Below are positions 41,808 to 50,084 of a stretch of 64,000 nucleotides of DNA, in pieces (position 1 is the stretch's first letter; every line of letters starts with the position of its first letter). This stretch comes from HdN1 sp964473645 (lineage in GTDB: Bacteria; Pseudomonadota; Gammaproteobacteria; Pseudomonadales; Ketobacteraceae): positions 1-64,000 of the forward strand of contig CAYYPW010000019.1 in the NCBI GenBank assembly GCA_964473645.1, read 5' to 3'. The notes beneath the pieces were generated by a model. The model saw only the letters and a program-made list of their open reading frames with translations, did no database searches and had not been told where the DNA came from. A program made the translations under genes and the position numbers.

Positions 41808-42605
41808 TCAGGCGAAAACATCCAGAAAACCGCTGTCGCCATACGGACGGTCTACATCCACATAACCCAGGGCATTGGCATAGTTTGGAAGAGGCTTTGC
41901 AGTGAGTAACACACGTTCCAATCGCTCGCGTGCCGTCTGTGTCTCCTCAATGTATCCTGCTTGCGGGGCATCGGTGGGATCGGTAGGGGCTTTGATACGC
42001 TCCAACTCATCACGTTTTGCTTCCGCGTCGCGCGCCTTTGCCTCATTTGACAGTTTCGCGCTTTCTTTTGCCTTGAGCGCGCGTTCGTCATTTGTCCTTT
42101 GAATGGTCTCTGCAATCGACGGCGCTTGCGATGTCTCATCTTGCTCATGGGTCGACTCGCGATCTACCGCGAGACTTGCACCGGGCGCGTCTGCCGATGC
42201 TTCGAACCTGACATGTCCGGCATGACGAACCCCTTTCACCGCATTGGTCAGTTCATAGAGTCTGAAATCAAGATCCCGCTGTTTCAGGCGTTCAGACAAG
42301 ATTTGTCCGCCTTCTTCCGGTGCCGATTTTTCCGCTTCAATCGCCGCTTTGGCTACGTCGCTCGGTTGCGATACGACCTTGGCTTTAGAAACCACTGATT
42401 TGTCAAGCGTTTCAGACGTGTTTTCATCACTCTTGGAGGGTGCGTTGTGCGCGTTGGCCGTGGTCGAGGCCGACCCTGATGGGGCTATTTCTTCTTGGGG
42501 CAGCGATGGCGTTGCTGTCTTGGAGCGGTGCGAGCGCAAGGAGGCAGCCCCAGGCGTTTGTGACGAGGCTGCTAATACGTTTTGTACCGTCGCGCTAATT
42601 CGCAT
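41808..42605 (-). CDS. SprA-related protein with degenerate protease motif (tentative)
   Basis: 265 residues from ATG 42605. Low-complexity N-terminus rich in Ser, Ala and Thr (residues 1-95), then LSERLKQRDLDFRLYELTNA, AGHVRFEASADAPGASLAVD and a charged coiled-coil (ERALKAKESAKLSNEAKARD). The middle lines up by eye with SprA-related proteins (pattern LKxRDxExRxHExxH...AGGASYxxxxGPDG..YAVGGE), but the HExxH zinc-protease motif reads YELTN here. If the match is right, the protein is catalytically dead. No other family recognised. Convergent with czcA, divergent from the TonB receptor. Confidence 0.45.
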   Translation of the reverse strand: MRISATVQNVLAASSQTPGAASLRSHRSKTATPSLPQEEIAPSGSASTTANAHNAPSKSDENTSETLDKSVVSKAKVVSQPSDVAKAAIEAEKSAPEEGGQILSERLKQRDLDFRLYELTNAVKGVRHAGHVRFEASADAPGASLAVDRESTHEQDETSQAPSIAETIQRTNDERALKAKESAKLSNEAKARDAEAKRDELERIKAPTDPTDAPQAGYIEETQTARERLERVLLTAKPLPNYANALGYVDVDRPYGDSGFLDVFA

Positions 42606-43056
42606 GACAATGCCCTGAAGGTGAACTCGCCGAGTAAAAGCAAGAGAACCTTTCATGGAGACATAATATTGTTAATAATAATTGATCGACTGTTTATTTA
42701 GTATACCTCCACCGATAGGTACGTTCAAATTTGTTCTGATTTGGCTGAAATTAGGCTGCAATAGAATCGGAGGGATGACAGTTACAAAGCCTGATTAAAA
42801 GCACCAGATAGTAGAGGTTTCCTTAGCTTTTCAAGCACGAATTGCTTTCAATATTGGAATTTCCATCAACAAATTGCGACCCGGTTGAACGGATGGTGCT
42901 TAATGAACTTGAGCGATCGCGAGAGAGACCAAATAACTACCATTAAACGTCGGTTTCGAATATTCGCAGAACCCTCTGCTGAATTTTTCGATTCCCTCCT
43001 AAGATCCTGTGTTCGCAATAACGTTTTATTGCACAGTGCTCGCTATCACAATATAA

Positions 43057-43071
43057 TGATATTCATTATCA
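43057..43071. promoter_or_regulatory. Fur box upstream of the TonB-dependent receptor
   Basis: TGATATT-C-ATTATCA matches the TGATAATnATTATCA Fur core at 13 of 14 arm positions. It lies 188 bp before the receptor start and 17 bp before a TTACA-box, so iron and a second signal may act on one promoter. Confidence 0.8.
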
Positions 43072-43088
43072 TTTGATATTACATTAAG

Positions 43089-43104
43089 ATTACATATTTG
43101 TAAT
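43089..43104. promoter_or_regulatory. ATTACA-TATT-TGTAAT operator-like site next to a Fur box
   Basis: Full 16-bp match to the half-sites at 6710 and 6751. It lies 154 bp upstream of the TonB receptor start. Confidence 0.6.
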
Positions 43105-43258
43105 GATGCAGTGGGGATTTTGTATAAACCAAGTTGATTAATTCATTCAGCGAGTAACTCAGCCTTTGTTCACTTTTAGTTGAGTTTTATCGTTTTTTTG
43201 GCCGCACGTAGCTCGAATATTGAAGATCGATGCTTTTGGAGTTTCTAGGAGTTTAATT

Positions 43259-45439
43259 ATGCCCTTACCTTTACTTAAACGATCGCCTGTGGTTTTGAAC
43301 ACGACACTTTCGGCTGGTTTTGCGCTTTCCTTACCAATTATCCCGGCGTTCGCGCAATCCGCTGATTTCGAACTTCCAGTCATTAATGTATCAGCAGAGC
43401 AAATTAACGATAGTTATGCGGCCACTCGAAGCTCTGCGGCTACACGCACTGACACCCCACTTATCGATGTCCCGCAATCGATTACTGTCGTAAATCGCAA
43501 ACAAATTAGCGATCAGTCCATGCAAAATCTTGCTGACGTGGTGCGTTACGTACCAGGCGTAGGCATAGCGCAGGGCGAGGGCAATCGCGAAACTCCCATC
43601 TTGCGTGGCTTTAGCAGTACATCGGATTTCTTCCTCAACGGCATGCGAGATGACGTGCAGTATTATCGCGATCTCTACAATATTGAACGGGTCGAGGTGT
43701 TAAAAGGCCCTAATGCCATGATTTTTGGGCGCGGTGGAATTGGCGGGGTAATCAATCGTGTAACACGACAAGCTAGCTGGAACAATGTTCATGAAGTCTC
43801 GCTGCAAGCTGGCTCCTACAATAACAAACGAGCGACAGTCGATGTTGGTCAAGGGTTTACCAACTCTGTCGCGGCGCGCATGACGGCGGTAGTGGAAGAT
43901 AGCGAGAGCTATCGTGACGACGTCTCGCTCGAGCGTAAAGGAATAAACCCAACGGTGTCGATCCGAACGGGTGAAAACACGATCACATCATTAAGCTACG
44001 AACATTTTGAGGATGACCGCGTAGCTGATCGCGGAGTCCCTTCGTTTAATGGAAAACCGTTTGAGAGTGATGAATCCACTTTTTTTGGTGATCCGAGCCG
44101 CAGTCCGACGGGAACAGACCTTGATGTATTTACAGCGTCCGTTGATCATGCGTTTAACGATCGCTTGAGCCTCAACAACCGAACACTGTTCGGGCAGTAC
44201 AATAAATTCTATCAAAATGTCTATGCCAGTGGCGCCGTTAACTCAGCGGGTGCAACTTATCCCCTGCAAGCTTATAACAATGCGACGGAACGGGAAAATA
44301 TCTTCAACCAGACTGATCTTGTCTACAAACTAAAAACCGGTGCACTTAAACATACGCTTATGGGTGGTTTAGAGGTGGGCCGACAGAAAACGGATAACCA
44401 ACGAGAAACCGGTTTCTTTGATGCAGGCCCAGGGGTTAGCACGGACCGCAAAACACTTACCGCCTCAACAAGCAATCCTACCATAAGCGTACCGATCACC
44501 TGGCAATCTTCAGGCTCTGATGCAATCAATGACGGTGACACGACCGTGGTGGCGCTTTACGCCCAGGATCAGATCGCATTCACCGAACAGTTTCAAGCAA
44601 TACTAGGCTTACGTTACGACGAATTTAAAGTAGATTTTAACGATGACCGTTCAGCGCCGATAGGTGCTGGAAATATTACAAACACCGATAAAGTTACTTC
44701 ACCCCGCGCAGGCTTAATCTACAAACCTGCAAAAGATGTTTCGCTCTATGCAAGCTATTCACTTTCATTTTTACCAAGAGCCGGTGAGCAACTCTCCTCA
44801 CTCTCCCTGACAAATAAAGAACTTGATCCAGAAGAGTTTACCAACAAAGAAATTGGCGCGAAGTGGGACGTACAGCATGATCTCTCCCTCACGCTGGCCG
44901 TATACCAGCTGGACAAAACCAATCAAGCTATCACAGACCCAAATGATCCGACTAAGTCGGTGCTCGTCGATGGGCAGCGTATGGAAGGTATTGAACTCGG
45001 CGTAAGCGGCAATATTACGCCGGCGTGGAGCATCGCGGGAGGTTATGCCTACCAACAAGGGGAGCTTACCGAAACTCAGTCCACTACCCTCCTGAAAGGA
45101 TCGGAGCTTGCTCAAGTGCCGGAAAACTCAATTTCTTTATGGAATCGTTACGACGTTAATTCAACCTGGGGGGTGGGATTGGGAGTAAGTCAGCGTAGCG
45201 ACGTTCTGGCTGCGACAGAAAATAAATCAGCTACCGCTGCTCCTGGCAGTAACGTGACACTTGACGGTTACACGCGCGTTGATGGTGCGGTATTCCTAAC
45301 CTTAAATAAATCGACCAAAATGCAGGTTAACGTCGAAAATTTATTAGATGAAGAATATTACGCAAATGCTCACAACAATAACAACATCACTCCAGGCTCT
45401 CCTCGCGCCATGCGTGTGGGATTGACCGCTAGTTTTTAA
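43259..45439 (+). CDS. TonB-dependent catecholate-siderophore-type receptor
   Basis: 726 residues from ATG 43259 (AGGAG site 7 bp upstream). Signal peptide (VVLNTTLSAGFALSLPIIPA), plug domain (PQSITVVNRKQISDQSMQNL, GRGGIGGVINRVTRQ), then a 22-strand barrel ending in LTASF. The plug phrases (ADVVRYVPGVGIAQGEGNRE, FFLNGMRDDVQYYRDLYNIE) are those of Fiu-like catecholate receptors. Imports ferric siderophore across the outer membrane using TonB/ExbBD, which are not encoded here. Fur and TTACA boxes upstream predict dual control. Confidence 0.93.
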   Translation: MPLPLLKRSPVVLNTTLSAGFALSLPIIPAFAQSADFELPVINVSAEQINDSYAATRSSAATRTDTPLIDVPQSITVVNRKQISDQSMQNLADVVRYVPGVGIAQGEGNRETPILRGFSSTSDFFLNGMRDDVQYYRDLYNIERVEVLKGPNAMIFGRGGIGGVINRVTRQASWNNVHEVSLQAGSYNNKRATVDVGQGFTNSVAARMTAVVEDSESYRDDVSLERKGINPTVSIRTGENTITSLSYEHFEDDRVADRGVPSFNGKPFESDESTFFGDPSRSPTGTDLDVFTASVDHAFNDRLSLNNRTLFGQYNKFYQNVYASGAVNSAGATYPLQAYNNATERENIFNQTDLVYKLKTGALKHTLMGGLEVGRQKTDNQRETGFFDAGPGVSTDRKTLTASTSNPTISVPITWQSSGSDAINDGDTTVVALYAQDQIAFTEQFQAILGLRYDEFKVDFNDDRSAPIGAGNITNTDKVTSPRAGLIYKPAKDVSLYASYSLSFLPRAGEQLSSLSLTNKELDPEEFTNKEIGAKWDVQHDLSLTLAVYQLDKTNQAITDPNDPTKSVLVDGQRMEGIELGVSGNITPAWSIAGGYAYQQGELTETQSTTLLKGSELAQVPENSISLWNRYDVNSTWGVGLGVSQRSDVLAATENKSATAAPGSNVTLDGYTRVDGAVFLTLNKSTKMQVNVENLLDEEYYANAHNNNNITPGSPRAMRVGLTASF

Positions 45440-45586
45440 ATCGACATCATAATTACTCATGCGGATTAACGATCGTAGGGCCTGTTACGATATATGTTCG
45501 ATAGTCCGCATGAAATTTTAATATTTAGGTCACAGAACTCATGTGCGTTAGTCGTTTTTTGGATGTTTTCAATTATGGTTAGCAAT

Positions 45587-45901
45587 ATGACAATTCGGAT
45601 TACCCAAATGGATCGACGCCATTATTTACAGCGAATAGGTATGAAACCAACTGTAACCCGTATTGAGATCCTTCGCGTGCTTCAGGAGATCGCGTCAATG
45701 CCTGGTGATTGGGCTATATCTGGTGACTGGACTATGTCTGGACTCAGGCATATCATGCTGAAGAAAGATCTGTATGTTTCACAGACCACTCTAACGAATG
45801 TCTTAAACACCTTTAATAATAAAAATCTCATTTCGCGCTACGTTAATAACGAAGGTATTGTGACGTATCGCATCTCCAACATCACCTCGCCGCTTGAATA
45901 A
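45587..45901 (+). CDS. Fur-like winged-helix protein lacking the C-terminal metal domain
   Basis: About 104 residues from ATG 45587; earlier in-frame starts back to 45494 would add a hydrophobic stretch and cannot be excluded. The body reads LQRIGMKPTVTRIEILRVLQ, then KKDLYVSQTTLTNVLNTFNN and KNLISRYVNNEGIVTYRI. This lines up with the Fur N-terminal DNA-binding domain (LkxxGLKxTxpRxxIL, then the 'S.aTVYrvL..f...Glv' recognition helix and wing). It stops there, with no His/Cys-rich dimerisation domain. It lies 147 bp after the receptor gene. A role as an autonomous regulator or decoy is inference. Confidence 0.6.
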   Translation: MTIRITQMDRRHYLQRIGMKPTVTRIEILRVLQEIASMPGDWAISGDWTMSGLRHIMLKKDLYVSQTTLTNVLNTFNNKNLISRYVNNEGIVTYRISNITSPLE

Positions 45902-45935
45902 AATCACTCGAACAACGTCATGTTGGCGCGATGAT

Positions 45936-46688
45936 TCATCGCCAAAAAATCAACCCTAACGTCAAACCAAAATCGGGTCCCCCGTCATTCATGCCGGTAA
46001 AAGTGTTACCGCGAATTGCAAAATTGCGATTCCACGCCCAAAAGAAGCCTACATTAATCTCACGCGGGTTTTCATCTCCGGGGATAAGCGAGCGCCGTCT
46101 TTCGAATGAGGTATATAAATCAATATGTTTAACGTGTGTGGATGCACCGATACCATAGAGAATCACGTCCCGGTAGGCATAATCAGTAGACTCACCTGTA
46201 TTGATATAGCCGCCGAGGAGCGAATATTTTACAGTCCCGAAACGCTGATTTACGCTTGTAAATCCACCCACATCAGTTTCACCGGTGCCGAATCCTTTTT
46301 TCTTATCGCCTGTGGGCAATTTCAATGCAACTGATGTATCAAGAGAAAAACCATTGCTGCTTTCCGGTATCAGCGTGCTTCCTCCTCGAAGTACGATATC
46401 ACCAAAATCAGTTTCCATATCCCAATCGTACATGTGCGATGCTCCATCGTCGTCAGCGCTTACAAGGAGATAGGGCACCGTGATACTGATATCGTAGCGT
46501 GGTGTTGTGTACCCCAGCGCCGATGTGATGGAGTATAAATAGGTTCGCGTGGACTCGCCAAAATCACCGGTTTTATAACCTGCGTCGAAGCTGACAAACC
46601 CTCTCCCCTCCTGCGCGAACGCCGTACAGGAAGCCCCCATCAACAAATAAAAAGAGAGCGTGGTGGAAATCTTGCCTGACTTTTTCAT
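45936..46688 (-). CDS. Outer-membrane beta-barrel protein of unknown role
   Basis: 250 residues, signal peptide (ISTTLSFYLLMGASCTAFAQ), alternating beta-strands (GFVSFDAGYKTGDFGESTRT, YDISITVPYLLVSA, FSLDTSVALKLPTGDKKKGF) and a C-terminal LTLGLIFWR strand. The pattern matches small barrels annotated as MetA-pathway/transporter-type proteins. Convergent with the Fur-like gene; co-directional with the Met-rich gene 28 bp upstream, so likely in the same transcript. Confidence 0.65.
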   Translation of the reverse strand: MKKSGKISTTLSFYLLMGASCTAFAQEGRGFVSFDAGYKTGDFGESTRTYLYSITSALGYTTPRYDISITVPYLLVSADDDGASHMYDWDMETDFGDIVLRGGSTLIPESSNGFSLDTSVALKLPTGDKKKGFGTGETDVGGFTSVNQRFGTVKYSLLGGYINTGESTDYAYRDVILYGIGASTHVKHIDLYTSFERRRSLIPGDENPREINVGFFWAWNRNFAIRGNTFTGMNDGGPDFGLTLGLIFWR

Positions 46689-46716
46689 AAATAATTACCA
46701 GGGTTGATCAATAGGA

Positions 46717-47148
46717 TTAATTCATTTTCTCCATCCTTTTTGTGATTTTGTCCATTCGTTCGGTCAACTTTTTCATGGTGTCCGGATTCATGGCCCCTTG
46801 TTCCATTTGTGTGGCCATGTCGGTCATAGCAGCGGCCATCTCCCTCATCATTTCTCCCATTTCCTTCGACATTTCAGTCCCCATCTTATGGGTTTGCATT
46901 GCACTGGACATTTTCTGCATGGATGCATACATTCTATTCATCATCGCCGACATATCACGCATCATGTTCTGCCCCATCATTTGAGCGCCCATCATTTGTT
47001 GCGAGTGTTGGATCCCCATCATTTTCTGGGATGTTTGGCCTTCCATCATGCTTCCTGTTCTTTGGTTGTTCATGCCGTTCATTTCTGCAAATGCCGGCAT
47101 GTTGTTGACTGAAATGATTAAAAACAATGGAAGTAATAATCTTCTCAT
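46717..47148 (-). CDS. Methionine-rich secreted protein
   Basis: 143 residues from ATG 47148 (GGAG site). Signal peptide RRLLLPLFLIISVNNMPAFA. About a quarter of the mature chain is Met, largely as MM, MMG or MxxM (SQKMMGIQHSQQMMGAQMMG, MMRDMSAMMNRMYASMQKMS), with few Lys/His and no Cys. Strongly suggests Cu(I)/Ag(I) binding. Similar in character to the protein at 6090, and like it preceded by a TTACA-box (47244, 96 bp upstream of the start). Confidence 0.75.
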   Translation of the reverse strand: MRRLLLPLFLIISVNNMPAFAEMNGMNNQRTGSMMEGQTSQKMMGIQHSQQMMGAQMMGQNMMRDMSAMMNRMYASMQKMSSAMQTHKMGTEMSKEMGEMMREMAAAMTDMATQMEQGAMNPDTMKKLTERMDKITKRMEKMN

Positions 47149-47243
47149 GGCGTCTCCCTCAAGGAACAATGTTCGTCATAAGCATATTTGGTCTTTTGAA
47201 CATATTTTTGATTCGCGTCAATGTCGGACGAATGATTTTGTAT

Positions 47244-47259
47244 ATTACAAAATTGTAAT
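47244..47259. promoter_or_regulatory. ATTACA-AAAT-TGTAAT operator-like site
   Basis: Both half-sites are intact. It lies upstream of the minus-strand Met-rich gene, as the 6600 site does for the other Met-rich gene. Confidence 0.6.
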
Positions 47260-47522
47260 CTACAACCTGAAATGTGGGCGCACGTACATTGGAGATTTTT
47301 GAGCAACTTTTTTGGTTTGTAGATTCTTTCGTTTGTGTGTTTAAATGCTATTGGATTTTTTCTGGCATGGAATAAAAAGTATGACTATTGTTTTGCGACT
47401 TAATGGCGCAAAACCATCTTATGGTACACTGGTTGGTATAATCACTACCGATCGGTGCCTTTGGCTGAAATTAACATCGTTTGAGAAGCCTGGCTCTCAA
47501 ATCTGTACAGTAGCTTGTCATT
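47260..47522. other. AT-rich spacer between Met-rich gene and IS element
   Basis: No gene seen. A short inverted repeat TTTTGCG/CGCAAAA (47391-47397 and 47407-47413) is present. The octamer TGTGGGCG at 47273 equals the Tn7 terminus but lacks associated repeats. Confidence 0.4.
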
Positions 47523-47530
47523 AAAAGTTA
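47523..47530. repeat. Target-site duplication, left copy
   Basis: AAAAGTTA, identical to 48561-48568, flanking the IS1595-family element. Confidence 0.9.
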
Positions 47531-48560
47531 CCTAATTACCACTCAAGCTAAGCCTATTTTCAGAAACCTTTCCGGCATCGGCGCAGTTCTCACTGCCATT
47601 ACGGCAAGCCGTGGAATCAGTGCGTTCAAATCGAATCGGCGATTAAATCGATATTGAAATTCGGCCAGATACCGCTGCGCATATTTCGGGCGTATCGCAT
47701 GGTAGGTGCTACGCAAAGCAGATTTCAAATTACCCAATATGGTGTTCACCCAGTAAAACTCCGGCTCTTCTACAGAGGCTCGGCCGCCGCCACATACGAT
47801 TCTGTCATGCAGGCAACCGGCTTCACTTACTGCATTAAAGCACGGGAACCCATCACTGATTACGGTGCTTCCAGAGCCCAAATGCTGCTTGCTACATTTG
47901 GCAATTTCTGCGCTGCGAAAACCCTCCACAACGGTTAACTTGATGCGCGTGGGGTGCCCTTCATCTGTCGTTTCTACCGCCGCAACAAACGGCGTTTTGC
48001 CTTCCGCGCCTCGCCCCGGCTTTCCGCCGGATCACCCCTCCCAGATAAGCATCGTCCAATTCAATGAACCCCGATAACGGCTTGTCGTGATCACGCTCCA
48101 TCATCACCTGCATAAGCTTCTGCTTGATTCGACATGCAGCGTTGTACGAAATTCCCAGCAATCTACGTAACTCCATTGCGGAAATACCTTTCTTTTCCTG
48201 TGTGATGATGAACATAGCCAGAAACCAGGTAACCAGCGGTAATTTCGTCGACTCAAATATTGTCCCGGCTATCAGAGAGGTCTGGTGATGGCAGCGATTG
48301 CATTGATGCATCTTTCTCAGCGCTATCTGACAACTCTTGTCGTGCCCGCAGAGCGGGCACCTGAACCCTTCTGGCCAACGCCACTGATATAGTGCCTCAT
48401 AACATTGCTCTTCAGTACCGTAAAGCTTCTGAAACTCAGTAACACTCATGCCTTTTTGAAACTGCACTTTATTTCGAGCCATTAGAGCCACCTTGCCAAT
48501 ATGCCGAATAACTGTAATTACATACAGCTTCCGGGCAGCTTAGCAATGATGGTAATTAGG
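47531..48560 (-). mobile_element. IS1595-family insertion sequence, 1030 bp, with 8-bp target duplication
   Basis: Terminal inverted repeats of 23 bp match at 18 positions: outer CCTAATTACCA and inner GCTAAGC on both ends (47531-47553 and 48538-48560). Perfect direct repeats AAAAGTTA flank the element at 47523-47530 and 48561-48568. An 8-bp duplication is expected for IS1595. The transposase inside is split by a frameshift, so the copy is probably inactive unless helped in trans. The insertion sits exactly at the tniQ stop codon, whose TAA lies within the duplicated target. Confidence 0.9.
47543..48491 (-). pseudogene. IS1595-family transposase, frameshifted
   Basis: Two fragments in different frames: an N-terminal part (48491-47961) with a zinc ribbon (FRCPLCGHDKSC, MHQCNRCHHQ) and the first DDE aspartate (IELDDAYLGG), and a C-terminal part (to 47543) with VISDGFPCFNAV (second Asp) and EFQYRFNRRF (Glu region). 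By translating both frames the shift falls near 48020-48035, within the DDAYLGG-to-GRGAEGKTPF segment. Joined, the protein would be about 315 residues, the usual length. Confidence 0.85.
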
Positions 48561-48568
48561 AAAAGTTA
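48561..48568. repeat. Target-site duplication, right copy
   Basis: AAAAGTTA; its last three bases form the complement of the tniQ stop codon. Confidence 0.9.
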
Positions 48569-50074
48569 TCTTACGATAGTGCGCAACATTTCGGCATGCT
48601 TAAGGAAGTGGTCCTTTCCTCCGGGATGCAAGAGGGTAATTGGCTTGTGCTGACTAGATTGTTCATAAGCCATTAAAACTGAAAAATCTTCCCGCTGCTG
48701 AGCAAGCCAGAAAGTCGTTGCGTGCTCTGAAGAATAGGTCTTTGCCCAGGTCAGGCTGTTTTTTTGTTTTACCATACGTTGTGCAACTGCCACCCACGTA
48801 TAGAAACTGCGCAAGCAATCGAGCGCAAATATGCGACATCGTAGCCATCTGGCAGCATTCAACGGCCAATTAGTCGGCGCGTAAGGCGCGGCGTCGCACA
48901 GCCATGCCATTACTCTAAACGGTGGATGGGTGGGTTTCATAAACAATTGCTGCGGTATCGCTGTTCCTTCCCAAAAACTGAGCCACTGGATATATGCATA
49001 GGATAATGTACAGATTGGCTGAGTAGACTCGCCATCGATATTCCACCAGATATGGGTCGCCGCTGTTCGAACACATGCTCGATGCTTTTTAAGGATTCTT
49101 CGTGAAATATATCGCCTTATTGATTTGTAGATTGGGCGCATCTCGAACAATTTATTGTCTTTTAGACGCCAGTCGAAAATATCTAAGGTTTGACATGGAT
49201 ATTGCTGGTAGGCGGCGCGTGCTTTTCTTGCGTCAGGCGAAATAAATCCACTGTATTGAATCCAGGTGAGATCGCAGCTAAAAAGTTCATTTACCGGCCG
49301 AAACTCCGGCAAAGCATATTTAAGAGCGCTCCCCAGAAAAGAGAGATAGCTAGACTTAGAGCGTGTATTTGCTGGGTTTGCTATCAATAGTGGCTGTTGA
49401 TCGAATAATGCGGATGCACGCTGAATATCGACAGCGGTATCAAATACCTGTTGTTTCAAAGCAAACAACTCAATGAGATCTCCAAAGTATTGAGCTTCGG
49501 ATTTTCTGAGCGACTTGTAACGGGTAATATCATCAAGCCCTGCCCCATAGCAGAGTGACAAACAATGTGGACAGCAAAAGGGTTTTGCGAAGACAGTGGA
49601 ATTCAGTCGGTATTGAATTGCGCCATTGCAATTCATACAATTTGATTGAATCTTGATGTGATGAATCGGGCATACATCTAAAAGCTCAAACTGATGGGCA
49701 ACAGAATGGTAACCAATTTTCAGGCATGTAGGGCAAAACCGAAGAAATTCCGAAACGGGAATACTGGAAGGTTTTATACCATCAGGAATAAAGGAGTAGC
49801 TTATTGCCCCCATATCAAGACGCATCGCTAACGACATTTTTTCTTGATCGAGGTGAGTAGGCTGCAGAAGACAAAAATTAATTGGATTATTTTGTGCCGA
49901 TATCTTACCTAGTTTCTTTCTGACAAATTCACGCCCAATATCTGGCGTTCTCAAGGCATTCAGATAGGTGTATTTGCTTAACAATGAAAATGCTGATTCA
50001 TACGGGCTTACCCAAAAGTCCATCCAACAATGGGAGAGCTTCATTTCTTCATCACGAGGTACTATGATCCTCAT
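48566..50074 (-). CDS. tniQ: TniQ/TnsD-family target-selection protein
   Basis: 502 residues from ATG 50074 (GAGG site), 10 bp after the tnsC stop; a frame extending to 50158 would overlap tnsC. The TniQ domain shows zinc-finger cysteines and histidines: LRFCPTCLKIGYHSVAHQFE, LLDVCPIHHIKIQSNCMNCN and KPFCCPHCLSLCYGAG. The C-terminal half, long enough to be TnsD-like, would carry the DNA-recognition part. TniQ/TnsD proteins recruit the transposase to a site. Ends immediately at the IS1595 insertion. Confidence 0.88.
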   Translation of the reverse strand: MRIIVPRDEEMKLSHCWMDFWVSPYESAFSLLSKYTYLNALRTPDIGREFVRKKLGKISAQNNPINFCLLQPTHLDQEKMSLAMRLDMGAISYSFIPDGIKPSSIPVSEFLRFCPTCLKIGYHSVAHQFELLDVCPIHHIKIQSNCMNCNGAIQYRLNSTVFAKPFCCPHCLSLCYGAGLDDITRYKSLRKSEAQYFGDLIELFALKQQVFDTAVDIQRASALFDQQPLLIANPANTRSKSSYLSFLGSALKYALPEFRPVNELFSCDLTWIQYSGFISPDARKARAAYQQYPCQTLDIFDWRLKDNKLFEMRPIYKSIRRYISRRILKKHRACVRTAATHIWWNIDGESTQPICTLSYAYIQWLSFWEGTAIPQQLFMKPTHPPFRVMAWLCDAAPYAPTNWPLNAARWLRCRIFALDCLRSFYTWVAVAQRMVKQKNSLTWAKTYSSEHATTFWLAQQREDFSVLMAYEQSSQHKPITLLHPGGKDHFLKHAEMLRTIVR

Positions 50075-50084
50075 GGAATCTACC

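Larger units (their letters stand above)
42606..43258. other. Non-coding regulatory region before the TonB receptor
   Basis: About 650 AT-rich bp without a supported gene; a 63-codon frame at 42885-43076 has no ribosome-binding site or recognisable product. It contains the Fur box (43057) and a TTACA-box (43089) described separately. Confidence 0.5.

Noticed and set aside
42885..43076. 63-codon open frame before the TonB receptor
   Set aside because: No ribosome-binding site; it overlaps the Fur box and has no recognisable features.
47273..47280. TGTGGGCG, identical to the Tn7 terminal octamer
   Set aside because: No TnsB-type repeats follow it, no matching inverted copy was found at the other side, and 8 bp can occur by chance.
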